Shown here piece after piece: positions 8,966-17,301 of a DNA stretch of 64,000 bases. This DNA is from Mangrovicoccus sp049603835 (lineage in GTDB: Bacteria > Pseudomonadota > Alphaproteobacteria > Rhodobacterales > Rhodobacteraceae), in contig JBMYSZ010000012.1 of assembly GCA_049603835.1 (NCBI GenBank), positions 39,410 to 103,409 on the forward strand. Direction: 5' to 3'. Both the position numbers and the translations under genes were made by a program. The stretch's first letter is position 1. The number at the start of each line of letters is the position of its first letter. The notes under the pieces are model-generated. The model was given only the letters and a program-made list of their open reading frames with translations. It had not been told where the DNA came from and did not search any database.

Positions 8966-9045
8966 TCCAGAACCGCGCGGATCCTGCTACGTTGAATGCC
9001 TTGCCGAGCAGGGCTATCTGTCGGGTGGAAAAGTCGAGGAAGCTT

Positions 9046-9387
9046 ATGACCTATGTCGTCACTGATAACTGCATCGCCTGCAAATACACGGATTGTGTCG
9101 AGGTTTGCCCGGTAGACTGCTTTTACGAGGGCGAAAACACTCTGGTAATCCATCCAGAGGAGTGCATCGATTGCGGTGTTTGCGAACCGGAATGCCCCGC
9201 AGATGCGATCCGCCCAGATACAGAGCCTGGCATGGAAGACTGGGTCGAGTTCAACCGCAAATATAGCGAAGCTTGGCCCGTGATCACCGTTAAAAAAGAC
9301 CCGCTGCCCGATGCCGAAGCCCGCAATGGCGAAGAAGGCAAAATGGACAAATACTTCTCCGAAGCGCCGGGCGAAGGGGACGAATAA
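9046..9387 (+). CDS. fdxA: 7Fe ferredoxin FdxA
   Basis: The 113-residue ferredoxin carries the two-cluster cysteine pattern: CIACKYTDCVEVCP near the N-terminus and CIDCGVCEPECP around residues 39-50. The first motif lacks the CxxCxxC spacing and is the [3Fe-4S] type; the second binds [4Fe-4S]. The C-terminal extension of about 50 residues (NRKYSEAWPVITVKK) is usual for FdxA. The start at 9046 (MTYVVTDNC) was chosen over an in-frame ATG at 8992 because it matches the family N-terminus and has GTCGAGGA upstream. It is a soluble electron carrier; the redox partner is unknown. Confidence 0.96.
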   Translation: MTYVVTDNCIACKYTDCVEVCPVDCFYEGENTLVIHPEECIDCGVCEPECPADAIRPDTEPGMEDWVEFNRKYSEAWPVITVKKDPLPDAEARNGEEGKMDKYFSEAPGEGDE

Positions 9388-9448
9388 TTCGCCCTTGCCT
9401 CTTTGATTTGGATCAAATCTGGCAAAATTATGTCGGCTTAGGGGCGAA

Positions 9449-9479
9449 ATTGGGGTGAAAGCCCCAATCCCTGGGCTTT
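9449..9479 (+). terminator. Two overlapping hairpins after fdxA, terminator or attenuator-like
   Basis: Two mutually exclusive stem-loops overlap here. The first pairs ATTGGGG (9449-9455) with CCCCAAT (9462-9468). The second pairs AAAGCCC (9458-9464) with GGGCTTT (9473-9479) and is followed by TATTGTG and, nine bases on, a run of eight T. Either hairpin could end fdxA transcription; their competition resembles an attenuator. Only base pairing was read by eye. Confidence 0.5.
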
Positions 9480-9529
9480 TATTGTGACGTTTTTTTTGCT
9501 ATAACATCCTGACAATCTAAGATGGACTT

Positions 9530-9560
9530 AAACGGCGGCACGCTAGTGCGGTCGTTTTTT
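9530..9560 (+). terminator. Intrinsic-terminator-like hairpin in the carD leader
   Basis: AAACGGC-G-GCAC pairs with GTGC-G-GTCGTTT across a GCTA loop: 11 pairs with one G-G mismatch, ending in six T (9555-9560). It stands 93 bases upstream of the carD ATG, so it either ends readthrough from fdxA or attenuates carD. A TATAAC box at 9500-9505 lies just upstream, but I see no good -35 partner. Confidence 0.6.
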
Positions 9561-9653
9561 GCCCTGATAGGACTGCGAAAAACCGGCTCTGAAAGGTGGG
9601 TTTTTCATCCAGCGCCTGGGTAAGTTTGTCAGCACAATAAGGATACCTGCGAC

Positions 9654-10163
9654 ATGAGCAAAGTGAAGATGTCTGAATTCCGTCCGAATGACTATGTGGT
9701 CTATCCGGCCCATGGTGTCGGTCAGATCATGTCGATCGAGGAGCAAGACATTGCTGGCATCACGCTGGAATTGTTCGTGATTTCGTTTGAAAAAGACAAA
9801 ATGACCCTACGTGTGCCGACCGCGAAAGCGGCGGAAGTGGGGATGCGCTCTTTGTCGAGCCCTGATGTCATCACCAAAGCGATGGACACTTTGCGCGGTA
9901 AAGCAAAGGTCAAGCGGGCCATGTGGTCCCGTCGCGCTCAGGAATATGAGCAGAAAATCAACTCTGGCGATCTGATTTCCATTGCCGAGGTTGTCCGCGA
10001 TCTGCACCGCGCCGACGACCAGCGCGAGCAAAGCTATTCTGAGCGTCAGCTTTATGAAGCAGCGCTAGAGCGTCTGACACGCGAAGTCGCAGCTGTGAGC
10101 GGCACTGATGAAACCCTTGCCCAAAAGCAAGTAGACGAAGTTTTGGTTGGCCGCGCAGCCTAA
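9654..10163 (+). CDS. carD: CarD/CdnL family RNA polymerase-binding regulator
   Basis: A 169-residue CarD-family protein. The N-terminal RNA polymerase interaction domain (Tudor-like) begins FRPNDYVVYPAHGVGQI and runs to about residue 65; a helical DNA-contacting domain follows (MWSRRAQEYEQKINSGDLISIAEVVRDL). In alphaproteobacteria CarD/CdnL binds the polymerase beta subunit and stabilises open complexes, affecting rRNA and housekeeping promoters. The length matches the family. The leader of more than 140 bases contains terminator-like hairpins, suggesting regulation below initiation. A strong terminator follows at 10206. Confidence 0.96.
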   Translation: MSKVKMSEFRPNDYVVYPAHGVGQIMSIEEQDIAGITLELFVISFEKDKMTLRVPTAKAAEVGMRSLSSPDVITKAMDTLRGKAKVKRAMWSRRAQEYEQKINSGDLISIAEVVRDLHRADDQREQSYSERQLYEAALERLTREVAAVSGTDETLAQKQVDEVLVGRAA

Positions 10164-10205
10164 GAAACTAGGTAAGCTTCACCTTGTAAGTGATTGAAAG
10201 TTTTG

Positions 10206-10239
10206 AACCGCGTCCAAGAATTGGGCGCGGTTTTCTTTT
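10206..10239 (+). terminator. Intrinsic terminator of carD
   Basis: AACCGCGTCC pairs with GGGCGCGGTT around an AAGAATT loop (10 pairs, one G-T) and is followed by TTCTTTT. It lies 42 bases after the carD stop. Confidence 0.9.
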
Positions 10240-10274
10240 GCTTTGAGCCTAGTGATGGCGAAAAACGCTTGTGA

Positions 10275-11042
10275 TCACAAAAGCGCGGCCAGGCAAATAA
10301 GGCAGCTGATTTCGGTCAATTGCTGAGTTGCGCCTAGGACATCTCCGGTTTGTCCGCCGAGCCTTGCCTTGGCCAAGCGGGCAAAACTGGTTGCGGTGAG
10401 GCCTGCAAAAAGCGCCAAGACCAATGCGGGCACACCAATCAGCAAAAGACCTCCGCCAATGGCCAGCGCAACGCCGAGATATGCAGTGGCTTTGCGCGGG
10501 CGTCCGACCCGAGCAGCCAATCCGCGCCGTCGTGCATGGGGTAAGTTCGCCATGACCCAAACCATCGCCGCCCGGGAAATGACGGCAGCGGCTATAAGCC
10601 CTCCGACCCATTTTGCTTGGCCGGCAATGTCACCGATCAGGGAAATCCGAAGACCGAGAGATAGAATCAGAGCGATGGCGCCATAGGCTCCGATTCGGCT
10701 GTCGCGCAGGATTCTCAGACGATCGGCACGGGTCCAAGCGCCAAAAATACCGTCTGCACAGTCGCTAAGACCGTCTTCATGCAGGGCTCCGGTTATCAAA
10801 ACCTGCAAAATCACCCCGAGGAACGCAGCGGAAAGTGGCGAAAGACCCAAGGTCATCATGGCAAAAATAAGGCAGGACGCGATGCCAGCCACGGCAATTC
10901 CCACCAAAGGATAAGCCCAAGCCGCTGCGGCGCCGCGCCTCAGGGCGTGATCCGTGTCGACTTTGATCGGCAAGCGGGTCAACAGCCCAAAAGCCGCCGA
11001 AATATCAGCAAGTTGCACTAGGGGGCGCGGGGCGGTGAGCAT
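10275..11042 (-). CDS. cobS: Adenosylcobinamide-GDP ribazoletransferase CobS
   Basis: A 255-residue polytopic membrane enzyme that joins adenosylcobinamide-GDP with alpha-ribazole(-phosphate) in the last steps of cobalamin synthesis. The CobS signature is visible as ALHEDGLSDCADGIFGAW with the following RDSRIGAYGA (Asp-rich metal site, about residues 82-115). Six or so hydrophobic segments span the rest. The gene is divergent from cobT, 74 bases away; their products act in the same nucleotide-loop assembly branch. No B12 riboswitch fits in that short gap. Confidence 0.95.
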   Translation of the reverse strand: MLTAPRPLVQLADISAAFGLLTRLPIKVDTDHALRRGAAAAWAYPLVGIAVAGIASCLIFAMMTLGLSPLSAAFLGVILQVLITGALHEDGLSDCADGIFGAWTRADRLRILRDSRIGAYGAIALILSLGLRISLIGDIAGQAKWVGGLIAAAVISRAAMVWVMANLPHARRRGLAARVGRPRKATAYLGVALAIGGGLLLIGVPALVLALFAGLTATSFARLAKARLGGQTGDVLGATQQLTEISCLICLAALL

Positions 11043-11116
11043 GCGAACTCCAATCTGGTCAATAGCAAGGGGCTATGAAATACCACCGCCAATAACAAGC
11101 AGAGCGAGGGCAGGCG

Positions 11117-12127
11117 ATGTTTACATCCCTATCAGAATTTCAGGAATTGGTCTTATCGGCACCCGGCGCTGATCCGCAGGTGATTGACGCTGCGCGAGAG
11201 CGGCAAAGCCAGTTAACCAAACCCCAAGGATCTCTGGGCCAGTTAGAAGAGCTGGCCATTTGGTATGCTGGTTGGCGGGCAACGCCGAAGCCGATCATCG
11301 ACAATATCCAAGTGGCGGTTTTTGCGGGCAATCACGGTGTCGTCGCGCAGGGTATTTCCGCTTTCCCGGCGGAGGTCACTGTGCAGATGGTGGCGAATTT
11401 CGAAGCGGGTGGTGCGGCGATCAACCAGTTGAGCCGGGCCGCTGGTGCAAAGATGAGCGTGCATTCGCTAGAGCTTGACCGACCGACCGAAGATTTCACC
11501 CAGGCCCCGGCTATGAGCGAGGCCGAGCTTTTGGCCGCGCTGAAAACCGGCTGGGATGCGATGGAAGAAGATACTGAGCTGTTGGTCGTCGGAGAGATGG
11601 GGATCGGCAATACTACCTCTGCGGCTGCGGTGGCCGCGGCTCTGTTCGGTGGCACGGGCTCGGATTGGGCAGGTGCGGGTACCGGTTTGGATGGTGAAGG
11701 CATCAGCCGCAAGGCGCAGGTTGTTGACACCGCATTGGCCTTGCATGGGGCGGCTCTGAGCGATCCGCTACAGGCGCTGCGTTGCGTCGGCGGCCGGGAA
11801 TTGGCCGCGATGACCGGCGCCATGGCCCATGCTCGCGTCGCGCGGATCCCGGTGATCTTGGACGGATTTATCTGCTGCGCCTCGGCGGCGGTGCTTTATG
11901 CGCTCGCGCCGGAGGCTTTGGGACATGCGGTGGCAGGCCATGTTTCCGCAGAGCAAGCCCATGCGCGGCTCTTGGCGAAAATGGAGAAAACGCCGCTACT
12001 TAATCTCGGCCTGCGTTTGGGCGAAGGGTCCGGCGCGGCGACGGCAATCTCGCTTTTGAAGGCGGCGATCGCTTGCCATTCGGGTATGGCCACTTTCGCG
12101 GAAGCTGGCGTTTCCGACGCGGAGTAA
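11117..12127 (+). CDS. cobT: Nicotinate-nucleotide--dimethylbenzimidazole phosphoribosyltransferase CobT
   Basis: The 336-residue enzyme makes alpha-ribazole-5'-phosphate, the lower-ligand precursor used by CobS. Family motifs include KPQGSLGQLEELA (residues about 33-45), VFAGNHGV near 73 and GEMGIGNTTSAAA near 160, with the catalytic Glu region of the CobT/CobU fold close to the end (FAEAGVSD). Length is normal. It is divergent from cobS and ends convergently with the antiporter gene, with a strong bidirectional hairpin between them. Confidence 0.96.
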   Translation: MFTSLSEFQELVLSAPGADPQVIDAARERQSQLTKPQGSLGQLEELAIWYAGWRATPKPIIDNIQVAVFAGNHGVVAQGISAFPAEVTVQMVANFEAGGAAINQLSRAAGAKMSVHSLELDRPTEDFTQAPAMSEAELLAALKTGWDAMEEDTELLVVGEMGIGNTTSAAAVAAALFGGTGSDWAGAGTGLDGEGISRKAQVVDTALALHGAALSDPLQALRCVGGRELAAMTGAMAHARVARIPVILDGFICCASAAVLYALAPEALGHAVAGHVSAEQAHARLLAKMEKTPLLNLGLRLGEGSGAATAISLLKAAIACHSGMATFAEAGVSDAE

Positions 12128-12150
12128 AGCGTTCGGGAAAGACTAGCAGG

Positions 12151-12188
12151 GAAAATTGCGCGTTTTTCAATGAGGGCGCGCAATTTTC
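12151..12188. terminator. Bidirectional terminator between cobT and the antiporter gene
   Basis: GAAAATTGCGCG (12151-12162) pairs perfectly with CGCGCAATTTTC (12177-12188) around a 14-base loop. The A- and T-rich ends serve as U-tracts on both strands. It sits between two convergent genes. Confidence 0.82.
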
Positions 12189-12210
12189 AAACCAAGCTTA
12201 GGCCGCTTCC

Positions 12211-14109
12211 TTAGGCCCCCTCGGCGCGGCGCATTTGCGGCGTTTCCTCATTTTCATCCAATGTGGTGACCAGGGCGGTTTCCAGATCTTTGTTCAATTG
12301 CTTGGCGCGGGCCACATAGGGTTCGTTTTTCGCCACAGGCACACCCGGGCGCCACAACTCGGCCAGTTCCAACATTGCGCGGCGGTCATGTTGGAAATAG
12401 ACCCGCTCCGCCTCTGCGGCCTCGTAGTCGGTGAGGCCCATTTCCTCTAGCACATAGCGGGCGGCGCGTAGCGAGCTGTCAAACATTTCCCGAACAATTT
12501 TATCGGCCCCGGCTTTATACAGCTCAAACACATGCACCCGGTCATAGGCGCGGGCGACAATATGCAAATCGGGCCGTTCCTTGCGGGCATAGTGCACGAT
12601 TTTGGTCGAGGCCTCTTTGTCATCCATGGCCACGACCAGAACTTTGGCGCGGGCCAGCCCCGCCGCATGCAGCAATTCAGGCCGTGTTGGGTCGCCCAAA
12701 AAGCCCTTAAACCCAAAGCGGCGCATGAGACGGATTGTCGATAAATCATGGTCCAAAACCGTGGCTCGAAATCCGCTCATCTGGATCATGCGATGCACTA
12801 CTTGGCCAAAACGACCAATACCCGCGATGATAATCGGGCCTTGCTCGGTGATTTCGTCGAATTCCTTTGGCTTGCCGTCGGTATGGTCCTTGGTCATCCG
12901 CGTGATCAAACTGAACCCCATAAAAGATAAAGGAGTCAGTAGCATAGAAAGCGCGATCACCAGAAAGAGTGGCTGCGATAAATCGCTTGGGATCACATTT
13001 TGCTGCAGGCCAAATCCCACGAGGACAAATCCGAACTCACCCGCCTGGGCAAGACCAAGTGTGAATAGCCAGCGATCTTGCCCCTCCAACCGAAACAGCC
13101 GGGCCAGGGCGTAAAGGACCATGCCCTTGATCGCCATCACTCCAAGGGTCAGCCCAATAAGCTGGGCGGGACGGGCGAAGAGGACCTCGAAATCAATGCC
13201 TGCGCCCACGGTGATAAAGAACAGCCCCAGCAAAAGCCCTTTGAACGGGGCGAGATCGCTTTCCAGCTCATGGCGGAATTCGGAATTGGCCAGAACCACC
13301 CCAGCAAGGAAGGTCCCAAGCGCGGGTGACAGGCCGACCATCAGCATCAAAAAGCCAATGCCAACAACGATCAGCAGGGCAAGGGCGGTGTGTAATTCGC
13401 GCAGTCGCGATTGGTGAATAAATGCGAAAACCGGGCGGATCAGGTAAACCCCCGCTAGGATGATCCCGGCCACAATCCCAAGGGTAAGCAGGGTAAAGCC
13501 CCAGCCGGGCAGACCATTGACAAAGGCAATCATCGCCAGCTCTTCGCCGTGATGCCCATGGGCGGCTTCGGCGATTTGTCCAACATCATCAACCATTTCG
13601 AGTGCGAGCAGCGGCAAAAGCGCAAGCATAGGGATGACGGCGATATCTTGGGTCAGCAAAACAGAGAAAGCAGAGCGCCCGCCACGGGTCTGCATCAGCC
13701 CCTTTTCTGACAAGGTTTGCAATACGATAGCGGTTGAAGACAGGGCAAAGGCCAAACCGATTGCAAGGGCCACCGACCAATCCAAGCCAAGGGCAATGCC
13801 GCCCAGCATGATCAGCCCGGCCGTCCCCAAAATCTGTAAGCCGCCCAGCCCAATCAAACGGTCTCGCATATCCCATAAAGCGCGCGGCTCTAGCTCTAGC
13901 CCGATGAGAAACAGCATCATCACGACGCCGAATTCAGCAAAATGCTGCAGCTCGCCCACTTCATTGCCGACCCAGCCAAAGATCGGGCCGATCAAAATAC
14001 CCGCGGCCAGATATCCCAAAACGGAGCCAAGCCCCAAACGCGTCGCCAAAGGAACAGCAATAACAGCGGCCAAAAGATACAGCGTGGCTTGATATAGAAA
14101 GCCTTCCAT
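12211..14109 (-). CDS. CPA2 family cation:proton antiporter with RCK domain (KefB/KefC type)
   Basis: A 632-residue inner-membrane protein. About 12 hydrophobic segments fill residues 1-385 (Na+/H+ exchanger fold), and a cytoplasmic RCK/TrkA-N Rossmann domain starts near residue 405 with IIAGIGRFGQVVHRM. This architecture is that of glutathione-gated potassium efflux systems KefB/KefC and relatives that control K+ and cytoplasmic pH. No KefF/KefG-type flavoprotein partner is adjacent. The C-terminal tail after about residue 600 is short and acidic. The exact ion is not determinable from sequence. Confidence 0.92.
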   Translation of the reverse strand: MEGFLYQATLYLLAAVIAVPLATRLGLGSVLGYLAAGILIGPIFGWVGNEVGELQHFAEFGVVMMLFLIGLELEPRALWDMRDRLIGLGGLQILGTAGLIMLGGIALGLDWSVALAIGLAFALSSTAIVLQTLSEKGLMQTRGGRSAFSVLLTQDIAVIPMLALLPLLALEMVDDVGQIAEAAHGHHGEELAMIAFVNGLPGWGFTLLTLGIVAGIILAGVYLIRPVFAFIHQSRLRELHTALALLIVVGIGFLMLMVGLSPALGTFLAGVVLANSEFRHELESDLAPFKGLLLGLFFITVGAGIDFEVLFARPAQLIGLTLGVMAIKGMVLYALARLFRLEGQDRWLFTLGLAQAGEFGFVLVGFGLQQNVIPSDLSQPLFLVIALSMLLTPLSFMGFSLITRMTKDHTDGKPKEFDEITEQGPIIIAGIGRFGQVVHRMIQMSGFRATVLDHDLSTIRLMRRFGFKGFLGDPTRPELLHAAGLARAKVLVVAMDDKEASTKIVHYARKERPDLHIVARAYDRVHVFELYKAGADKIVREMFDSSLRAARYVLEEMGLTDYEAAEAERVYFQHDRRAMLELAELWRPGVPVAKNEPYVARAKQLNKDLETALVTTLDENEETPQMRRAEGA

Positions 14110-14261
14110 TAGCTGGGGGGTCCTTTGCGTTAAGGGATCTCGTTAGGGATATGTGTTTTTTATCCTATGCTCGGATAGTATGGCAGTCGGGGTTAAAGCA
14201 AAGGTGACATATCTGGCGATATTTCACGCGTGCTGCCTGTTTTCACAGCAATGAAGCGCGG

Positions 14262-16466
14262 TCAGCCTTTGGGCATGCGCAAAACGATACTGCGCCCGCC
14301 TTTGATATAGCGCAGCTCTGACGCGCCGATTGCCGCGACCCGACCGCCATCGACCCGGTCCCCGACCGACACATTCATCACCCGTCCCGTGGGCAAGCGC
14401 ACCAAAGCGCGGCGTTTCGACGTGGCGCCGAATGTGCCCAACAGATTCACCTTATTGAGATTTATTTTATTGTCTTGGGTGGCGCGCGCCGCAACAGTTC
14501 CGCCAATGGCTTTGCTTGGTTTGGTGTCCGGGGCAGAGGCGCTAGGCGCGCGCGAGCTGGTGGGTTGCTCTTGTCGCTTTGGTGTGGCTTGCAAGGCTGA
14601 GGCAGTGGAAGATTTCGCCAAATTCCGGGCTTGGGTGACGCGTTTGGCCAATCCATCCGGGCGCGGGGTCGGGCGAATTGCGCTAAGCGCTGCAGTTTCT
14701 GCTTGCCGCGCAGCTACTTGAGCGGCGGCCTCTTCGGCAGCTTTCGCTTCGGCCAATTCCCGTGCAGCAGCTTCGGCAGCCGCCGCCGAGGCCGCCGCAA
14801 TTGCGGCGGCGACCACGCTATCGGGGCGGGACTGCGGCCGCAAACTCCCAAGCTCGGCCAAGCTGCGCCCGCCATAGCGCGCTCGTTCAAATTGATCTTG
14901 CAGATTATCTGGGCGCGGAGTGGGCAAAATTTCGCGCAGCGGGTCATCCAAAGCGCCGATCTGCGCCGGAGGCTCCTCTAACTCCTCGGTTCCAGGGCGT
15001 TTATTGGGCAGAACGGGGGGCGAGCCTTGCCGCACCAGAAACCCGCCAATATCCCGCGCACCTTCGCTGGTAGGTCGCACAAAGCCCAGCCGGTCATATT
15101 CCACGCCGGGTTCTGAAATCTGCGGCGCGGTAAAGCGGAAATGCACCTTTGCGGTTTCGAAATAGGGCAGATCGGGCAGGGCGAAAGCGTCCAGCCCTTG
15201 ACGCGGGTCAATCCCCGGCTGGATCACATCATCTAAATGCGCCGATGGGGTGGTCGAGGCCAGGGCCGGATCCGGTGTCCAAAAGGCCGATGCCAGATTG
15301 AGCGACGGCTCCAAGGGCTTAACCACCGCTTGGCTGGTATTGGTTACACCAGGGGGTTGGGCGATTTGCTGTTGCGCCAACTCGGGCAGTTTCGGCGCCG
15401 CGGCAGGGGCAATCCCTACCGGTTCGGAGCTGGTGATTTGCGCAACCGGCAATTCCGCCGCTAAATCGCCTTGGGGTATATCCGCCAATTCGACTGGGGC
15501 TGTGTCATTTGCCCGATCCTCCGCTGGCCCAAGCTCAGTCAGAAGCCGCGTGCTATTATCTTGCAATACCTGCCGAATATCAGAAAATGACGCCAAGGAC
15601 ACGGGCAGAATAATCGCTATGGCGGCGGCAATACCAATATGGGTCAGAAATTTTTTGCGGTTTTGGCGGCGATCTTGACGGTCGGAATTGCGCGCTGCGG
15701 CGACGATACTGGGCGGGACTTCAACCGGACCATCCGGGGCGCGCAGCAAATTTGGCGACAGGCTGGCGGCCAAACGCGCCGGGGTTGGCTTTGCCCCCGC
15801 TTCGGCCGCCTGCTGGAACTCTGATCCATGGGCCTGGGGAAAAGCCGCCTCAGCCGGGTCAAAAGGGTAAAATTCGGGCGGCTCCAGTTCCGCTTGCGAC
15901 TGGGTGTTCGGCAGATCGAGCAGCGTTGCGCCCGTGCATTCCGGCGCGGCTCCATCAGGTGCTGCATCCTCAGACAGCCCAAACCAAGCCGCGCCCTCAA
16001 AACCGCCTTCTGGGTCTTGCGCCAAAAGCCCCACCGGAGGAAACCCGTTCGCCTCCGCAAAGCTTTCCGCCTCTTGCATGGTTTCAACGGCAATCGCCGC
16101 CAGTTCCGCCAGTCCTGGTTTTTCCCGCCAATCAAAGCGCAGATCTTCGACCTCATATGGGGTCAGCCCGTCGAGAACCTGGCGCAAATGCCCGGTGACC
16201 CGCATCCGTCCTGTTGCCCCCTCGGGCAAATCAAAGCGGCGCCACAGAATTTGGTCATCGGGAATGATCAGATAGGCCATCCAAGGTTCTGGCCGATGCA
16301 GCCCAGCAATCCGCCGCAGCGCCGCCATTTGCGCGCCCACATTGCGCCCGGCGAAATTCGCCCGACCCAGCTGCGCCCAGCTGTCATCTTCGCGCAAATA
16401 AAGCGCTATGCCATCTGTCGACATCGCAAGAGCGAATTCGGCAAGTTCCGGAGTTTTCTGCGTCAT
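14262..16466 (-). CDS. Bitopic inner-membrane protein: GspL/PilM-like N-domain, Ala/Pro linker, PilP-like C-domain
   Basis: A 734-residue protein of three parts. Residues 1-170 look like the cytoplasmic actin-like domain of GspL/PilM (LIIPDDQILWRRFDLP, LDGLTPYEVEDLRFDW, AVETMQEAESFAEANGF). A single membrane segment lies at about 273-293 after a basic stretch (RQDRRQNRKK). A long Ala/Pro/Glu-rich linker follows, including an Ala-rich helix near 560-600, and the last 55 residues (RRALVRLPTGRVMNVSVGD, GGRVAAIG) resemble the PilP fold of pilus alignment proteins. Databases often mislabel such proteins as translation initiation factors. No pilus or secretion genes lie nearby. Domain assignment is by eye, so function is uncertain. 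Confidence 0.6.
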   Translation of the reverse strand: MTQKTPELAEFALAMSTDGIALYLREDDSWAQLGRANFAGRNVGAQMAALRRIAGLHRPEPWMAYLIIPDDQILWRRFDLPEGATGRMRVTGHLRQVLDGLTPYEVEDLRFDWREKPGLAELAAIAVETMQEAESFAEANGFPPVGLLAQDPEGGFEGAAWFGLSEDAAPDGAAPECTGATLLDLPNTQSQAELEPPEFYPFDPAEAAFPQAHGSEFQQAAEAGAKPTPARLAASLSPNLLRAPDGPVEVPPSIVAAARNSDRQDRRQNRKKFLTHIGIAAAIAIILPVSLASFSDIRQVLQDNSTRLLTELGPAEDRANDTAPVELADIPQGDLAAELPVAQITSSEPVGIAPAAAPKLPELAQQQIAQPPGVTNTSQAVVKPLEPSLNLASAFWTPDPALASTTPSAHLDDVIQPGIDPRQGLDAFALPDLPYFETAKVHFRFTAPQISEPGVEYDRLGFVRPTSEGARDIGGFLVRQGSPPVLPNKRPGTEELEEPPAQIGALDDPLREILPTPRPDNLQDQFERARYGGRSLAELGSLRPQSRPDSVVAAAIAAASAAAAEAAARELAEAKAAEEAAAQVAARQAETAALSAIRPTPRPDGLAKRVTQARNLAKSSTASALQATPKRQEQPTSSRAPSASAPDTKPSKAIGGTVAARATQDNKINLNKVNLLGTFGATSKRRALVRLPTGRVMNVSVGDRVDGGRVAAIGASELRYIKGGRSIVLRMPKG

Positions 16467-16610
16467 GGCCTGTTTTAGAACACTTGTCGTGTTTTTCTAA
16501 ACTCTATCAGGTTTAGAAGTTGTGGACACGGCTTATTGTAATCAAACAGACGTATAATTCTTTCGACTTATGACATTATTTGCAAAGTCGGGGTGATCTT
16601 GGAGGGAAGC

Positions 16611-17291
16611 ATGCTCTATCGTGTTGTTTTGGCGTTTATTTTCACTTGGTTCGCGGCTTTGGCCCAGGCCGAGGCGACCCTGACGGTCACGGCGCGGGGC
16701 GAAGTGCGGGCGATACCGGATATGGCGACGGTGACATTGGGGGTCGAGTCGCGGGAAAGAACTGCTCTGGCGGCGACCCGAGCCGCTTCGGACAAAATCG
16801 CCGCGATTCTCGATCTGCTGGGCCAGGTCGGTGTGGCGGGCGAGGATATTCAAACCACATCCGTGACCCTGACCCCGATCTATGAGCCGCGCCGGCCAGA
16901 TCTAAACCGCGCCCCTCGGCTCGAAGGATTTGAGGCGGGCAATACGCTGAAAGTGGTGGTGCGCCAGCTTGATAATATCGGGCCGATCTTAGATGCGGTG
17001 ATCGAGGCCGGAGCAAATAGCTTTCGCGGCTTGAGCTTTGGCTTGCAAGACCCTGAATTCGCTCTGGAAGATGCGCGTAAAGAGGCAGTGACCAAAGCCA
17101 TGGCTAAGGCCCAGACATATGCCACTGCGGCGGGGATGACCCGCGGGCCGATTATCTCGATCCAAGAAGGAAGCAGGGTGATCGCGCAGCCGGAATTCGC
17201 GCGGGCGATGATGGCGTCAGACGCTGTGCCTGTCGCGCCGGGAAGTGTGACGATGGCCGCTGATGTGACCATCGTCTTTTCGTTGAAATAG
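16611..17291 (+). CDS. Periplasmic SIMPL domain protein (DUF541)
   Basis: From the ATG at 16611 the product has 226 residues: a signal peptide (VVLAFIFTWFAALAQAEA), then a single SIMPL/DUF541 domain (LTVTARGEVRAIPDMATVTLGVES at its start, VTMAADVTIVFSLK at its end). The start is chosen for the strong GGAGGGAAGC directly upstream; an in-frame ATG at 16593 would put residues before the signal. SIMPL proteins are periplasmic or surface beta-rich proteins linked to oxidative stress protection in some bacteria. It is divergent from the PilP-like gene and ends 10 bases from the convergent metY. Confidence 0.9.
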   Translation: MLYRVVLAFIFTWFAALAQAEATLTVTARGEVRAIPDMATVTLGVESRERTALAATRAASDKIAAILDLLGQVGVAGEDIQTTSVTLTPIYEPRRPDLNRAPRLEGFEAGNTLKVVVRQLDNIGPILDAVIEAGANSFRGLSFGLQDPEFALEDARKEAVTKAMAKAQTYATAAGMTRGPIISIQEGSRVIAQPEFARAMMASDAVPVAPGSVTMAADVTIVFSLK

Positions 17292-17301
17292 GCCGTGCGG
17301 G

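Noticed and set aside
9483..9505. TTGTGA...TATAAC as a carD promoter
   Set aside because: The spacer is only 11 bases, too short for a sigma-70 promoter; the TATAAC alone is mentioned as a weak hint.
11043..11116. Cobalamin riboswitch between cobS and cobT
   Set aside because: The 74-base gap is far too short for a B12 riboswitch, and no conserved box is visible.
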